Assembly: GCA_002427735.1 (NCBI GenBank)
Contig: DIYP01000011.1
Span: 89,446 to 153,445 of the forward strand
Source of the DNA: Flavobacteriales bacterium UBA6051
GTDB lineage: Bacteria > Bacteroidota > Bacteroidia > Flavobacteriales_D > Crocinitomicaceae
Length of the DNA: 64,000 bases
Reading direction: 5' to 3'
Shown: positions 17,337 to 24,622 of the stretch, one piece after another
How positions within the stretch are numbered: position 1 is the first letter of the stretch
Layout of the letters: the number at the start of each line of letters is the position of its first letter
The notes under the pieces: model-generated
Database searches by the model: none
Told to the model about the DNA's origin: nothing
The model's input: the letters and a program-made list of their open reading frames with translations, nothing else
Position numbers and translations under genes: made by a program

Positions 17337-18509
17337 ATGAAGTTTATTACAACCATGGCCTTTGGAATGATGTCTGTACTTGCGTTCGGACAGAGCGAAG
17401 GTCAAAATCTTGTTCCAAATGGGAGTTTTGAGCAAGTTGGAAAGAAGCCAAAAAAGCTAGGATCAATTGAAAATGCCACTGGCTGGGTGTCGCCAACGGG
17501 AGTTCGTGCGGATTTATTTAGCGGATCGAAGGTTCCGGATATTGCAGTTCCAGAGAACGTATATGGTAAAGAATCGGCTTTGGATGGTAGCAACTATGCA
17601 GGTATTGTTGGTTTTTCTTACGGAAACAAATTGCCAAGATCATATGTGATGGCTCGTCTTGAGGCTCCTATGAAGAAAGGAATGAGATACTGCGTAAAAT
17701 TCAATGTATCTCTGGCGGAAGCTTCGAAATATGCATCGAATAATATTGGCGCAAAATTGAGCAAGAAACCGTTTGGAACGGATTCAAAGGTATCAATCAT
17801 TGAAGAGCCAAGTTTGCTGCACTTCAACAACGATCATAAGATCATGAGCGCACGTTACAACTGGACAGAAGTTTGTGGCTTGTATCAAGCTGAAGGTGGA
17901 GAAAAGTACATTACACTCGGTAACTTTCTTTCTGATGAGGAGACGAAGTCAACACGTATGAAAAAGGATCCTAAAGTAAAAGTGACGCAAACAATTGCTG
18001 CTTACTATTACTTGGATAATATTTCTGTTGTATTACTTGGTGATGATGAATCATGTTCTTGTCAAGCAGATGATGGTAGCAATGAGTATTCAAAAACAAT
18101 CTATCAACGTGTATTCAAGGTAGACGAAGACATGACTGCTGAAGAAAAGATTGAGTTGCACCAAGTGTTCTTTGCGTTTGGTAAGCGCAAGATCACTGAG
18201 CAAGGAAAAGCGTCTTTGGACTTAATTGCAGCTGAGTTGACTGCAAACCCTGATTATAAATTAGAAATAGCGGGTCATACAAACGCTATGGAAGATTCTG
18301 TTGGTGCTGAAAACGATTATTTCGCTGATATGGATAACAAACGTATCGGTGCTGTGATGGAATACCTAAAAGGAAAGGGGATTGATGAAGGAAGAATGAT
18401 TGTTTCGAGAAAAGGACACTCTATCCCTAATGAAGAATCAGAAGGTGAAGAAGATGAAGACTTGCGCATGGCGAAAGATCGTCGTGTGACTTTTAAAGTG
18501 AGAAAGTAA
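17337..18509 (+). CDS. OmpA-family envelope protein with N-terminal jelly-roll domain
   Basis: 390 residues from ATG 17337, which starts the signal peptide (MKFITTMAFGMMSVLAFGQ) and lies 7 nt after hemE; a start at 17313 would overlap hemE. Residues about 22-240 resemble a carbohydrate-binding-type jelly roll (NLVPNGSFEQVGKKPKKLG ... KYITLGNFLS ... YYLDNISVVLLGD). The C-terminal 120 residues are an OmpA/MotB-like peptidoglycan-binding domain (FFAFGKRKITEQGKASLDLI, LEIAGHTNAMED, DNKRIGAVMEYL, KDRRVTFKV). The usual peptidoglycan-contact aspartate and arginine positions appear present (GHTNA...; KDRRV). It is inferred to link an outer-membrane or surface ligand to the cell wall. Confidence 0.85.
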   Translation: MKFITTMAFGMMSVLAFGQSEGQNLVPNGSFEQVGKKPKKLGSIENATGWVSPTGVRADLFSGSKVPDIAVPENVYGKESALDGSNYAGIVGFSYGNKLPRSYVMARLEAPMKKGMRYCVKFNVSLAEASKYASNNIGAKLSKKPFGTDSKVSIIEEPSLLHFNNDHKIMSARYNWTEVCGLYQAEGGEKYITLGNFLSDEETKSTRMKKDPKVKVTQTIAAYYYLDNISVVLLGDDESCSCQADDGSNEYSKTIYQRVFKVDEDMTAEEKIELHQVFFAFGKRKITEQGKASLDLIAAELTANPDYKLEIAGHTNAMEDSVGAENDYFADMDNKRIGAVMEYLKGKGIDEGRMIVSRKGHSIPNEESEGEEDEDLRMAKDRRVTFKVRK

Positions 18510-18563
18510 TTCTTAATATATGCCGTGTGCGGAAATCACGGCGTTAGTTTTGAAATCGAATAG

Positions 18564-18594
18564 AACCTGTGAGGTATACCTTGCAGGTTTTTTT
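18564..18594 (+). terminator. Rho-independent terminator downstream of the OmpA-family gene
   Basis: Twelve-bp stem AACCTGTGAGGT / ACCTTGCAGGTT with two wobble pairs and an AT loop, followed by seven T. A weaker hairpin (GCCGTG/CACGGC, 18522-18542) without a T tract lies between it and the stop codon. Confidence 0.75.
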
Positions 18595-18769
18595 GTGTTC
18601 TGATTCTTACTTCCAACGCTGAATTGAATAATATGACTTCGACGGTATTATTAGATAAAGGCGGGGTTCACATGTCACTTGTAACAGAAATTGGTCATTC
18701 ATATCAGTAGTGATTGATCATTGTTCTTTTTTGTTTTACTTTGACGCATTAATTTGAATAGATATTCCT

Positions 18770-19414
18770 GTGATTAAAATCACCATAGTTGAAGATGAGT
18801 TTTTTGCCGCAGAGCACCTGAAAGGTTTGTTCGAAGGGTTGGGGTACTCGGTTGTAGGCGTTCATCATAGTGGAGAAGATTTTTTACGTGAAACGAATTG
18901 GGATTTTGATATCGCCTTCGTAGATGTATTCTTATCTGAAGAGATGACAGGGTTGGATGTAGCTAAGCATATAGGTGATCGCCAATTACCATTTATCTTT
19001 CTCACTGCGAATAGGGATGGAGAAACGTTAACGAAGGCAGCTAGACTCAATCCGAGAGCGTATATTAGCAAACCATTTAATGTGAATGATGTTAAAGGTG
19101 CACTTGAGATTTTTGCTATTCAGCATGCTGTTTCAATTGAGGTAAAAGGGGCACATGGACGAGAAGAGGTGAATCCAAATGATATTCTATACATCAAATC
19201 AGATGGCGCTTATATTGAGATTATTACGCGAAAAAAGAAATACTTAGAGCGTAAGCTGCTTAAGGAAATAGAGTTGGAATTACCCAGGAATTTTGCGAGA
19301 ACGCATCGGTCTTTTATCGTTAACAAGGATTACATAGATCAACGCGGTGCATCAGAGTTAAAAGTGGGTGATTACTTGATACCTGTTTCAAGAAACTACA
19401 AGGGATTTAGCTAA
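18770..19414 (+). CDS. LytTR-type response regulator
   Basis: 214 residues from a GTG start; no in-frame ATG is available. Residues 1-115 are a receiver domain with acidic pocket VEDE (8-10), phospho-acceptor Asp52 (DIAFVDVFL), LTAN and the conserved lysine in SKPF. Residues about 118-214 are a LytTR DNA-binding domain (DILYIKSDGAYIEI...LPRNFARTHRSFIVNKDYI). The last 4 bp overlap, tail to tail, the stop of the histidine-kinase gene at 19411-21024. The gene has no co-directional neighbour, and the nearest -7-like box (TTACTTTG, 18736-18743) has one mismatch. It probably receives phosphate from the adjacent kinase. Confidence 0.9.
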   Translation: MIKITIVEDEFFAAEHLKGLFEGLGYSVVGVHHSGEDFLRETNWDFDIAFVDVFLSEEMTGLDVAKHIGDRQLPFIFLTANRDGETLTKAARLNPRAYISKPFNVNDVKGALEIFAIQHAVSIEVKGAHGREEVNPNDILYIKSDGAYIEIITRKKKYLERKLLKEIELELPRNFARTHRSFIVNKDYIDQRGASELKVGDYLIPVSRNYKGFS

Positions 19415-21024
19415 GCACCGAATTTAAACAAGTAGGTGCCATTTTCTGAAACTAAAGTGTAATCAATTCCCTTAATGCGCTTAACAAGTTGTTCAATTAA
19501 CATAGTTCCCGTGCCTTCTTTTTTGTTCTTTTCGTGTCTGGAATTATCTGAATAACTGAATAAATAGAGGTCACCTTGCTTTTCAATAATTAGTTGAATA
19601 GTTGAACCTTTAGAATTACTATGTTCAAGTGTGTTGGAAAGCATCTCATTTAAAATAAGTCCAAAATAGACGATGCGCTCACTACGAACTTCTACTTTGT
19701 CAATGGATTTGTCAATAGAATGCTTAAGACCAATGTTCGAATAATGTTTGAGAATTTCTGTGAAGTACGTATCCAAATCAACAAACTCATTATGTACATC
19801 CACGTAAAGATACTTATGCAATGCGCTTATCGTTTGGATTTTACCTGACATACTTTTCACCGCATCAGTAGCCGAGTTTCCCATCCCTTTTTTGGTAAAT
19901 TCAAGCATGGAAATGATCATCTGAAGGTTATTCTTGATACGATGGTTACTCTCTACAATCAGCATCTGATATTTATCGTTCATTAAATTTAGTTCAGTAA
20001 CGGAGTCGTGTAATTTACGCTTAAGGCGTTTCTCTCTGAAAAAAATAAGTGTAACTATGGCAACGGCTAGAATAAGCACTGATATGAATAAAATCAGCTG
20101 ACGGGTTTTATCTTTTTGCTCCTGCAAATCGATGGATTTCTGGAAGGCCTCCTCTTTAAATTTTTCTGTATCATAAACAACTCGGAATGTCGCCATTTGA
20201 TTGGTATTCATAAGTTTGGCATGTGCCACTGTATACGCATGTGACGAATCTGCCCATTGCAGTTCCTTAAGGATGTCGTTCACTGATTTATATCGCATAG
20301 AAATAATGGCGCACAATTTACTCTTCATTGCATACCAGTCAGTGTTTTTGGTCTTCTCAAGCAAATCAGGATATATGGAATCTGCTTTATTGAAATTGCT
20401 CATGCTGACATGCAAATCAAGAATATTAATTTCTACGCCTATTTCATTTTGCCGATCTTCCAGCTCAGCGTATAACTCTCTTGCTCTATTGAGGTTTTTC
20501 AATGCAATGTCAAACTCCCTGCTTCTGTTTTGAGAAAAGCCGAGTTCGTTACGCAAGCTCGCCTCTTCTTCTTTGAGTTGCAATCGCGTGGATATTTCAA
20601 TTCCTTTGGATACAAGATGGAGAACAGAATCACGTTGCTCTTCTTTGGGCATTGCTCCGTTTTCTGCATATAAGGCAGCCAGTCGCCCTAGTTTTTTTAC
20701 ATGAAGTTGGGGGTATTTTTCCGTATCCTTTAGTTGGTACAACAACTCGACTCCACGATCAAAGTTTTCTGTTATTCGAAATAACTCCGATTTGTCAATG
20801 CTTGCTTCAATGTATTCTTCCTGATAATTATTTTCCTTAGCGATTTTGATAATCTTGTCTAGTTCACCAATGGCCTCACCAAAAAGTGATATAGCCTTGT
20901 ACTGCATAGCTTGGTCGTAGTGCCGCAGTATTTTCTTTTTGGGGTCATCCAATTCTTGAGATAGGGCGTTTAGCGAAAAGCAAAACAGGCCTATACCAAT
21001 AAGAAGGATTTGTTTAATTCTCAT
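19411..21024 (-). CDS. Sensor histidine kinase (HisKA_2 type) with periplasmic TPR-like sensor
   Basis: 537 residues: signal peptide (1-22), a helical TPR-like periplasmic domain (about 25-290) with repeats such as AISLFGEAIGELDKIIKIAKE, one membrane helix (about 309-329), then a cytoplasmic kinase. The phosphate-accepting histidine is His361 in ESNHRIKNNLQMIISML, the HisKA_2/HWE form. The ATPase domain has an N-box (LNEMLSNTLEHS) and a short, partly degenerate G-region (SDNSRHEKNKKEGTGTMLIEQLVKRI). The TPR-like sensor plus HisKA_2 layout is common in Bacteroidota. The gene is convergent with the LytTR regulator and shares its last four bases, so the pair is likely cognate although not in one operon. 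Confidence 0.9.
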   Translation of the reverse strand: MRIKQILLIGIGLFCFSLNALSQELDDPKKKILRHYDQAMQYKAISLFGEAIGELDKIIKIAKENNYQEEYIEASIDKSELFRITENFDRGVELLYQLKDTEKYPQLHVKKLGRLAALYAENGAMPKEEQRDSVLHLVSKGIEISTRLQLKEEEASLRNELGFSQNRSREFDIALKNLNRARELYAELEDRQNEIGVEINILDLHVSMSNFNKADSIYPDLLEKTKNTDWYAMKSKLCAIISMRYKSVNDILKELQWADSSHAYTVAHAKLMNTNQMATFRVVYDTEKFKEEAFQKSIDLQEQKDKTRQLILFISVLILAVAIVTLIFFREKRLKRKLHDSVTELNLMNDKYQMLIVESNHRIKNNLQMIISMLEFTKKGMGNSATDAVKSMSGKIQTISALHKYLYVDVHNEFVDLDTYFTEILKHYSNIGLKHSIDKSIDKVEVRSERIVYFGLILNEMLSNTLEHSNSKGSTIQLIIEKQGDLYLFSYSDNSRHEKNKKEGTGTMLIEQLVKRIKGIDYTLVSENGTYLFKFGA

Positions 21025-21031
21025 TCTGTGA

Positions 21032-21039
21032 CAAAGCTA
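21032..21039 (-). promoter_or_regulatory. -7 box (TAGCTTTG) of the HisKA_2 kinase gene
   Basis: Exact TAnnTTTG on the minus strand, 7 nt before ATG 21024; short leader predicted. Confidence 0.5.
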
Positions 21040-21141
21040 AATATTATTAACTCAATATCACTTTTGAGAATAGACACATATCTTGTTTAATACTTATTCT
21101 TCAATTGTCGCAATTAGTTCGCCATAAATTAGAATTAAAAT

Positions 21142-22770
21142 TTATTGCTCCTGAAGTTGAAGACGTGGTTGATCTGCCTGCTGTTTGCCACTGGTTTGAA
21201 TTAGTTTCTTTTCTACTGGTTGATTGTATAGATCAGGCATAAAATAACGCCCTTTTTGACCTTCTCGTTTTTCAAGCTCAACTGCACGTTTTTCCGGATG
21301 TTGGGCGGCGTATGGATCATTGCGTTCAGCATAAATAGTCCAAGATACTTTTAAGCCTTCTGTGCCACCTCCTATAACAAACTTACCGTTAGAGATTTCC
21401 TCCTTAATGTAGAGTTGCGCGAAACCACCAACTGGCGTGAGATTATAGCTTGGGTTTTTATTGATGTCCTCGTAGTACTCAGGAAGTTCTACGATGGCTT
21501 CGCCGTTCGCATCAAAGACGGCATTTCCTCTGTAAATGTTAAGTACTTCATTTGATTCAGTAGAAAAATGACGCAAGAATTTGTTTTCAGGGTCTTTGGG
21601 GTGATCAATAATAAATGACTTAAAACCAGTTGCGCCAAGTTCACCGTTGGCCAAGACACCATAAGCTCCTGCAACTCCTCCTAGGTAGCGGTCTTCACCA
21701 ACAACTCCCCAATATCCTGTTCCGGCTACGCCAACTCCATTTCCAATAGGGGCAATGGCGTCGAAGTTTTCACCATATATGGCATTCCCTTGGCTGTAAT
21801 TTGTTTCTCCAACAGATCCGTTAAATCCAATCCCGTAAACACCGTGTCCGCCGTTCGTGCGCAAGTTGGAACCATATACGGCCGATTGTGATGTTGCCGT
21901 TGCTTGTACCTGACCAGAGACACCCCACGCTGCGCCATCTGAGTTACCGATAACTGCAGAAGCGATGTTCGATGTAGAATTTGTAGATGCTTGTACGGTG
22001 GAAAAAGTATTTGCAGCGTTCGTGGTATTAGCGATGATAGCAACCCCGGTATTCGTGTTTTGAGCGCGGAGTGCAATTGCGTTTGCAGAGGCAGTGCTAA
22101 TCTCAACTTCTCCAGCATCTGCAGTAATGATTCTACCAGCTCCCGCACCACCTTGATCATAGGCTTCGTCTAGCGTATTACCACCGCCCGCGGGCAAAGT
22201 AACACTGTTACCACTGGAAATGGTCAGTACCTGTCCCGCTAATTGAAGTGATTGGATTTCATTAGATGGATCACTATCCGCATCATTAGGACTAGTAATG
22301 TACCCAGCATCATTCGCGAATGAGCTCACATTTGTAGGGGTATTTGTCAAATCGTTATAATTACCGCTAAATCCATTTCCTGCATAAAGTGCATATGGCA
22401 CACTTAGTAATTCTGAAGTAGCTGAAATTGTATACGTTGTTCCGCCAGTCGGATCTGTTTCGGATCTCAAATAGTAAGGGCCTGCTGACCAGTCAATTGT
22501 CGAAAAGTTTCCAGCCACTGGAGTGCCATTACCTATTTCAACGGTAGCCAGACCATTTGCATTTGTCACTGGTGTATGCGTTTCTATGTAAACAGCTACG
22601 CCCGTTGGAGAAGTCTGCAGAATACTAATTTGCATTCCTACAGGTGTATTCGTAATCAGTGCGTCAGTTGAGTTCCTAACGACAGCCTGATAGGTCATCT
22701 TTTGTGGTGCTTGCGCAAGTGTTAATGTTGCGATGAACACGAAAAGGAAAGTTGCGAATAGATTTTTCAT
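21142..22770 (-). CDS. Large secreted protein of the second surface cassette
   Basis: 542 residues with signal peptide (MKNLFATFLFVFIATLTLAQ). Residues about 20-135 match the N-terminal domain of the S74 protein at 2241-3785 (QAPQKMTYQAVVRN ... ATSELLSVPYALYA). The middle is a Gly/Ala/Asn/Ser-rich beta repeat region (NTNTGVAIIANTTNAANTF; GHGVYGIGFNGSVGETN). The C-terminal 150 residues contain a conserved secreted-protein segment (SFIIDHPKDPENKFLRH ... NVLNIYRG-like NAVFDANGEAIVELPEYYED ... AERNDPYAAQHPEKRAVELE), seen in many bacterial surface proteins, in place of the S74 domain. There is no sorting domain. The preceding small T9SS gene ends 2 nt upstream. The role is inferred only as surface or extracellular structure. 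Confidence 0.8.
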   Translation of the reverse strand: MKNLFATFLFVFIATLTLAQAPQKMTYQAVVRNSTDALITNTPVGMQISILQTSPTGVAVYIETHTPVTNANGLATVEIGNGTPVAGNFSTIDWSAGPYYLRSETDPTGGTTYTISATSELLSVPYALYAGNGFSGNYNDLTNTPTNVSSFANDAGYITSPNDADSDPSNEIQSLQLAGQVLTISSGNSVTLPAGGGNTLDEAYDQGGAGAGRIITADAGEVEISTASANAIALRAQNTNTGVAIIANTTNAANTFSTVQASTNSTSNIASAVIGNSDGAAWGVSGQVQATATSQSAVYGSNLRTNGGHGVYGIGFNGSVGETNYSQGNAIYGENFDAIAPIGNGVGVAGTGYWGVVGEDRYLGGVAGAYGVLANGELGATGFKSFIIDHPKDPENKFLRHFSTESNEVLNIYRGNAVFDANGEAIVELPEYYEDINKNPSYNLTPVGGFAQLYIKEEISNGKFVIGGGTEGLKVSWTIYAERNDPYAAQHPEKRAVELEKREGQKGRYFMPDLYNQPVEKKLIQTSGKQQADQPRLQLQEQ

Positions 22771-22772
22771 GG

Positions 22773-23237
22773 TTAATGCTTTATGATTTTAATCGATTTG
22801 AGTTGTTCTTCTTTTCTGAGCAGGTGAAGAAAGTATTTGCCTGCACTATGTTGGTTAAGGTTTATAAGTGTTTTTTCCTGAGTAATCTGATTCTCATTTA
22901 TCAACTTGCCATTGACATCAAACAGGCGATAGTGCATGTCTGAAATATCATCTTGAATTTGCAGGATAACTGCTTCATTTGTCGGGTTAGGATAAAGTGA
23001 AGTAATGATTGTTTGCTCTTCAAGTCCTAGTTCTTCGAAAAACTCGTAGGGTTGCTGAACACCCTGGTTAATGGAACCATCAGTTCCGGAGGCACTTATG
23101 TAGTCAATTTGCCCAATCGAATAACTGACTGAACCGCCAGTTCCGGTTGCTTCGCCTCCAGCACTAACTGTATTACTTTGAGAAAGGCAAAGAGTTGATA
23201 AACTGCATGTTAATGCAATAAGAAAAGCGTTTTTCAT
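22773..23237 (-). CDS. Small secreted protein with T9SS type A sorting domain (second cassette)
   Basis: 154 residues from ATG 23237, which begins the signal peptide (MKNAFLIALTCSLSTLCLSQ); the open frame extends to 23312 but that would run into the divergent gene. Layout equals the gene at 3785-4270: a short segment GSVSYSIGQIDYISASGTDG, then INQGVQQPYEF, then a type A sorting domain with SLYPNPTNEAVILQIQDD and KYFLHLLRKEEQLKSIKIIK. It is followed after 2 nt by the 542-residue protein. A surface partner or anchoring role is inferred. Confidence 0.85.
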   Translation of the reverse strand: MKNAFLIALTCSLSTLCLSQSNTVSAGGEATGTGGSVSYSIGQIDYISASGTDGSINQGVQQPYEFFEELGLEEQTIITSLYPNPTNEAVILQIQDDISDMHYRLFDVNGKLINENQITQEKTLINLNQHSAGKYFLHLLRKEEQLKSIKIIKH

Positions 23238-23281
23238 GTAGTAGTTGTTAGTTGAATTAAAAGTACGAAAAATAATTAGTC

Positions 23282-23289
23282 TATATTTG
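23282..23289 (+). promoter_or_regulatory. -7 box (TATATTTG) of the AraC-type regulator
   Basis: Exact TAnnTTTG, 22 nt before the ATG at 23312. Confidence 0.5.
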
Positions 23290-23311
23290 ACCAACCAGAT
23301 ATGATCGATCA

Positions 23312-24511
23312 ATGATCCCTTTGACTTTTCCAGCGTTTAATGTTTACGGAGTTTTACTACTCTTTCTCTCCTTACAAGGACTGGTGTTTTGTTACTTACT
23401 CCTTAAGCGGTTTTATAAGCAGAAACATAACGCTGACTTATATCTGGCACTTATACTCTTGATTACCTGCTATCATCAGACGGCATACACTATCGGCTTT
23501 ATGGATTGGTATGATACCTATCCTAATACAAAAATCAATTATTACTTAATTAATCTATCAATGGTACTTGCGCCATTGATTTATTTTTATCTCAAGTCTG
23601 TTACCTCGGCTTCTTTCAAGATCACTAAAAAACACTTGTGGCATTTTCTTCCATGGACCGTTTACGCTGTAATTAAGCTGATAATACTGGTTTATGATGC
23701 CATGCAGCCAGGATTTGATGATGTTCAAAATGGTTATTTGGTCGTAAATTTTGAATGGAAAATTTTAAACCCCTTATTATTCTTGCTGACAGTGATTCAG
23801 ATGTTGGTTTATCTCAGCTTTTCATTTCAGTCTCTTTACTTATTTAAAGCCAAAGTCAATCATTTCTTTTCAAGTACACATCGCCTAGAGTTTAACTGGT
23901 TGCGTAATTTCCTGATCGTTTACAGTTTTCTTTATTTGTTCAACAGTGTGCAACAAGTCATAAATGAACTAATCATCGATTTGAGCTGGACACAAGAATG
24001 GTGGTATTTTTTGTTGTCTGGAATTGCCATCATCTATGTTGGAATCCGCGGATATTACACTGACGTTAGTGGATTAATAACAGTTGAGTTCGATGATTTT
24101 TCAGAGGATGCAGTAACCAATAAAGATCTTGAAAAAGAAGAATCTGATCCTGTTCCGCCTGCTATTCTCGATAAGAAAAAGGAGTTGGAAAACTATATTG
24201 CATTGAATCGTCCATATCTGAACCCTGAGCTGAATCTTATCAGTTTTGCCAAAGAACTACGATATTCACGTGAAGAACTTTCAGAGGTAATCAATAAAGG
24301 TTTTGAGATTAAATTCAATGATTTTATCAATGGTTATCGTGTGAGGGCGATTCAACAGATGATTTTAGAGGGGAGCCATGATAAATTATCCCTATTAGGC
24401 ATGGCTTATGAATGTGGTTTTAATAGCAAAGCAACGTTTAATCGGGCATTTAAGAAAGAAATTGGTCTTTCTCCAACCGAATATTTAAATAGCTTAAAAT
24501 CAAATCAATAA
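23312..24511 (+). CDS. AraC-family transcriptional regulator with multi-helix membrane sensor
   Basis: 399 residues. Residues about 10-250 contain six to eight hydrophobic helices (VYGVLLLFLSLQGLVFCYLL; WWYFLLSGIAIIYVGIRGYY), so the N-terminus is a membrane sensor. The last 110 residues are an AraC-type DNA-binding domain with two helix-turn-helix units (LNLISFAKELRYSREELSEV and LSLLGMAYECGFNSKATFNR, then AFKKEIGLSPTEYL). This membrane-AraC form is frequent in Bacteroidota; the signal is unknown. A four-codon reading frame (23301-23315) ends across its start codon. The next gene (DoxX-S41 fusion) lies 111 nt downstream behind a 14-bp palindrome and is the likely target. Confidence 0.88.
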   Translation: MIPLTFPAFNVYGVLLLFLSLQGLVFCYLLLKRFYKQKHNADLYLALILLITCYHQTAYTIGFMDWYDTYPNTKINYYLINLSMVLAPLIYFYLKSVTSASFKITKKHLWHFLPWTVYAVIKLIILVYDAMQPGFDDVQNGYLVVNFEWKILNPLLFLLTVIQMLVYLSFSFQSLYLFKAKVNHFFSSTHRLEFNWLRNFLIVYSFLYLFNSVQQVINELIIDLSWTQEWWYFLLSGIAIIYVGIRGYYTDVSGLITVEFDDFSEDAVTNKDLEKEESDPVPPAILDKKKELENYIALNRPYLNPELNLISFAKELRYSREELSEVINKGFEIKFNDFINGYRVRAIQQMILEGSHDKLSLLGMAYECGFNSKATFNRAFKKEIGLSPTEYLNSLKSNQ

Positions 24512-24517
24512 ACTGTT

Positions 24518-24562
24518 TTGAGACGTCTCAATTCGTGGATGAGCCCCTGTTTTAACGAATTG
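24518..24562. promoter_or_regulatory. Candidate operator: 14-bp palindrome plus adjacent inverted repeat
   Basis: TTGAGACGTCTCAA (24518-24531) is a perfect palindrome. It touches an 8-bp inverted repeat CAATTCGT (24529-24536) / ACGAATTG (24555-24562). The pair lies just after the AraC-type regulator gene and 61 nt before the DoxX-S41 start. There is no T tract, so it is more likely a protein-binding site than a terminator. Confidence 0.4.
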
Positions 24563-24622
24563 AAACCATGATTTTTGGATGGTTGCAGACATTTGGAGTG
24601 TTAAACTAAAACACATCAAGTT

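Noticed and set aside
18522..18542. Hairpin GCCGTG/CACGGC as a terminator
   Set aside because: There is no T tract after it; the better terminator is at 18564-18594.
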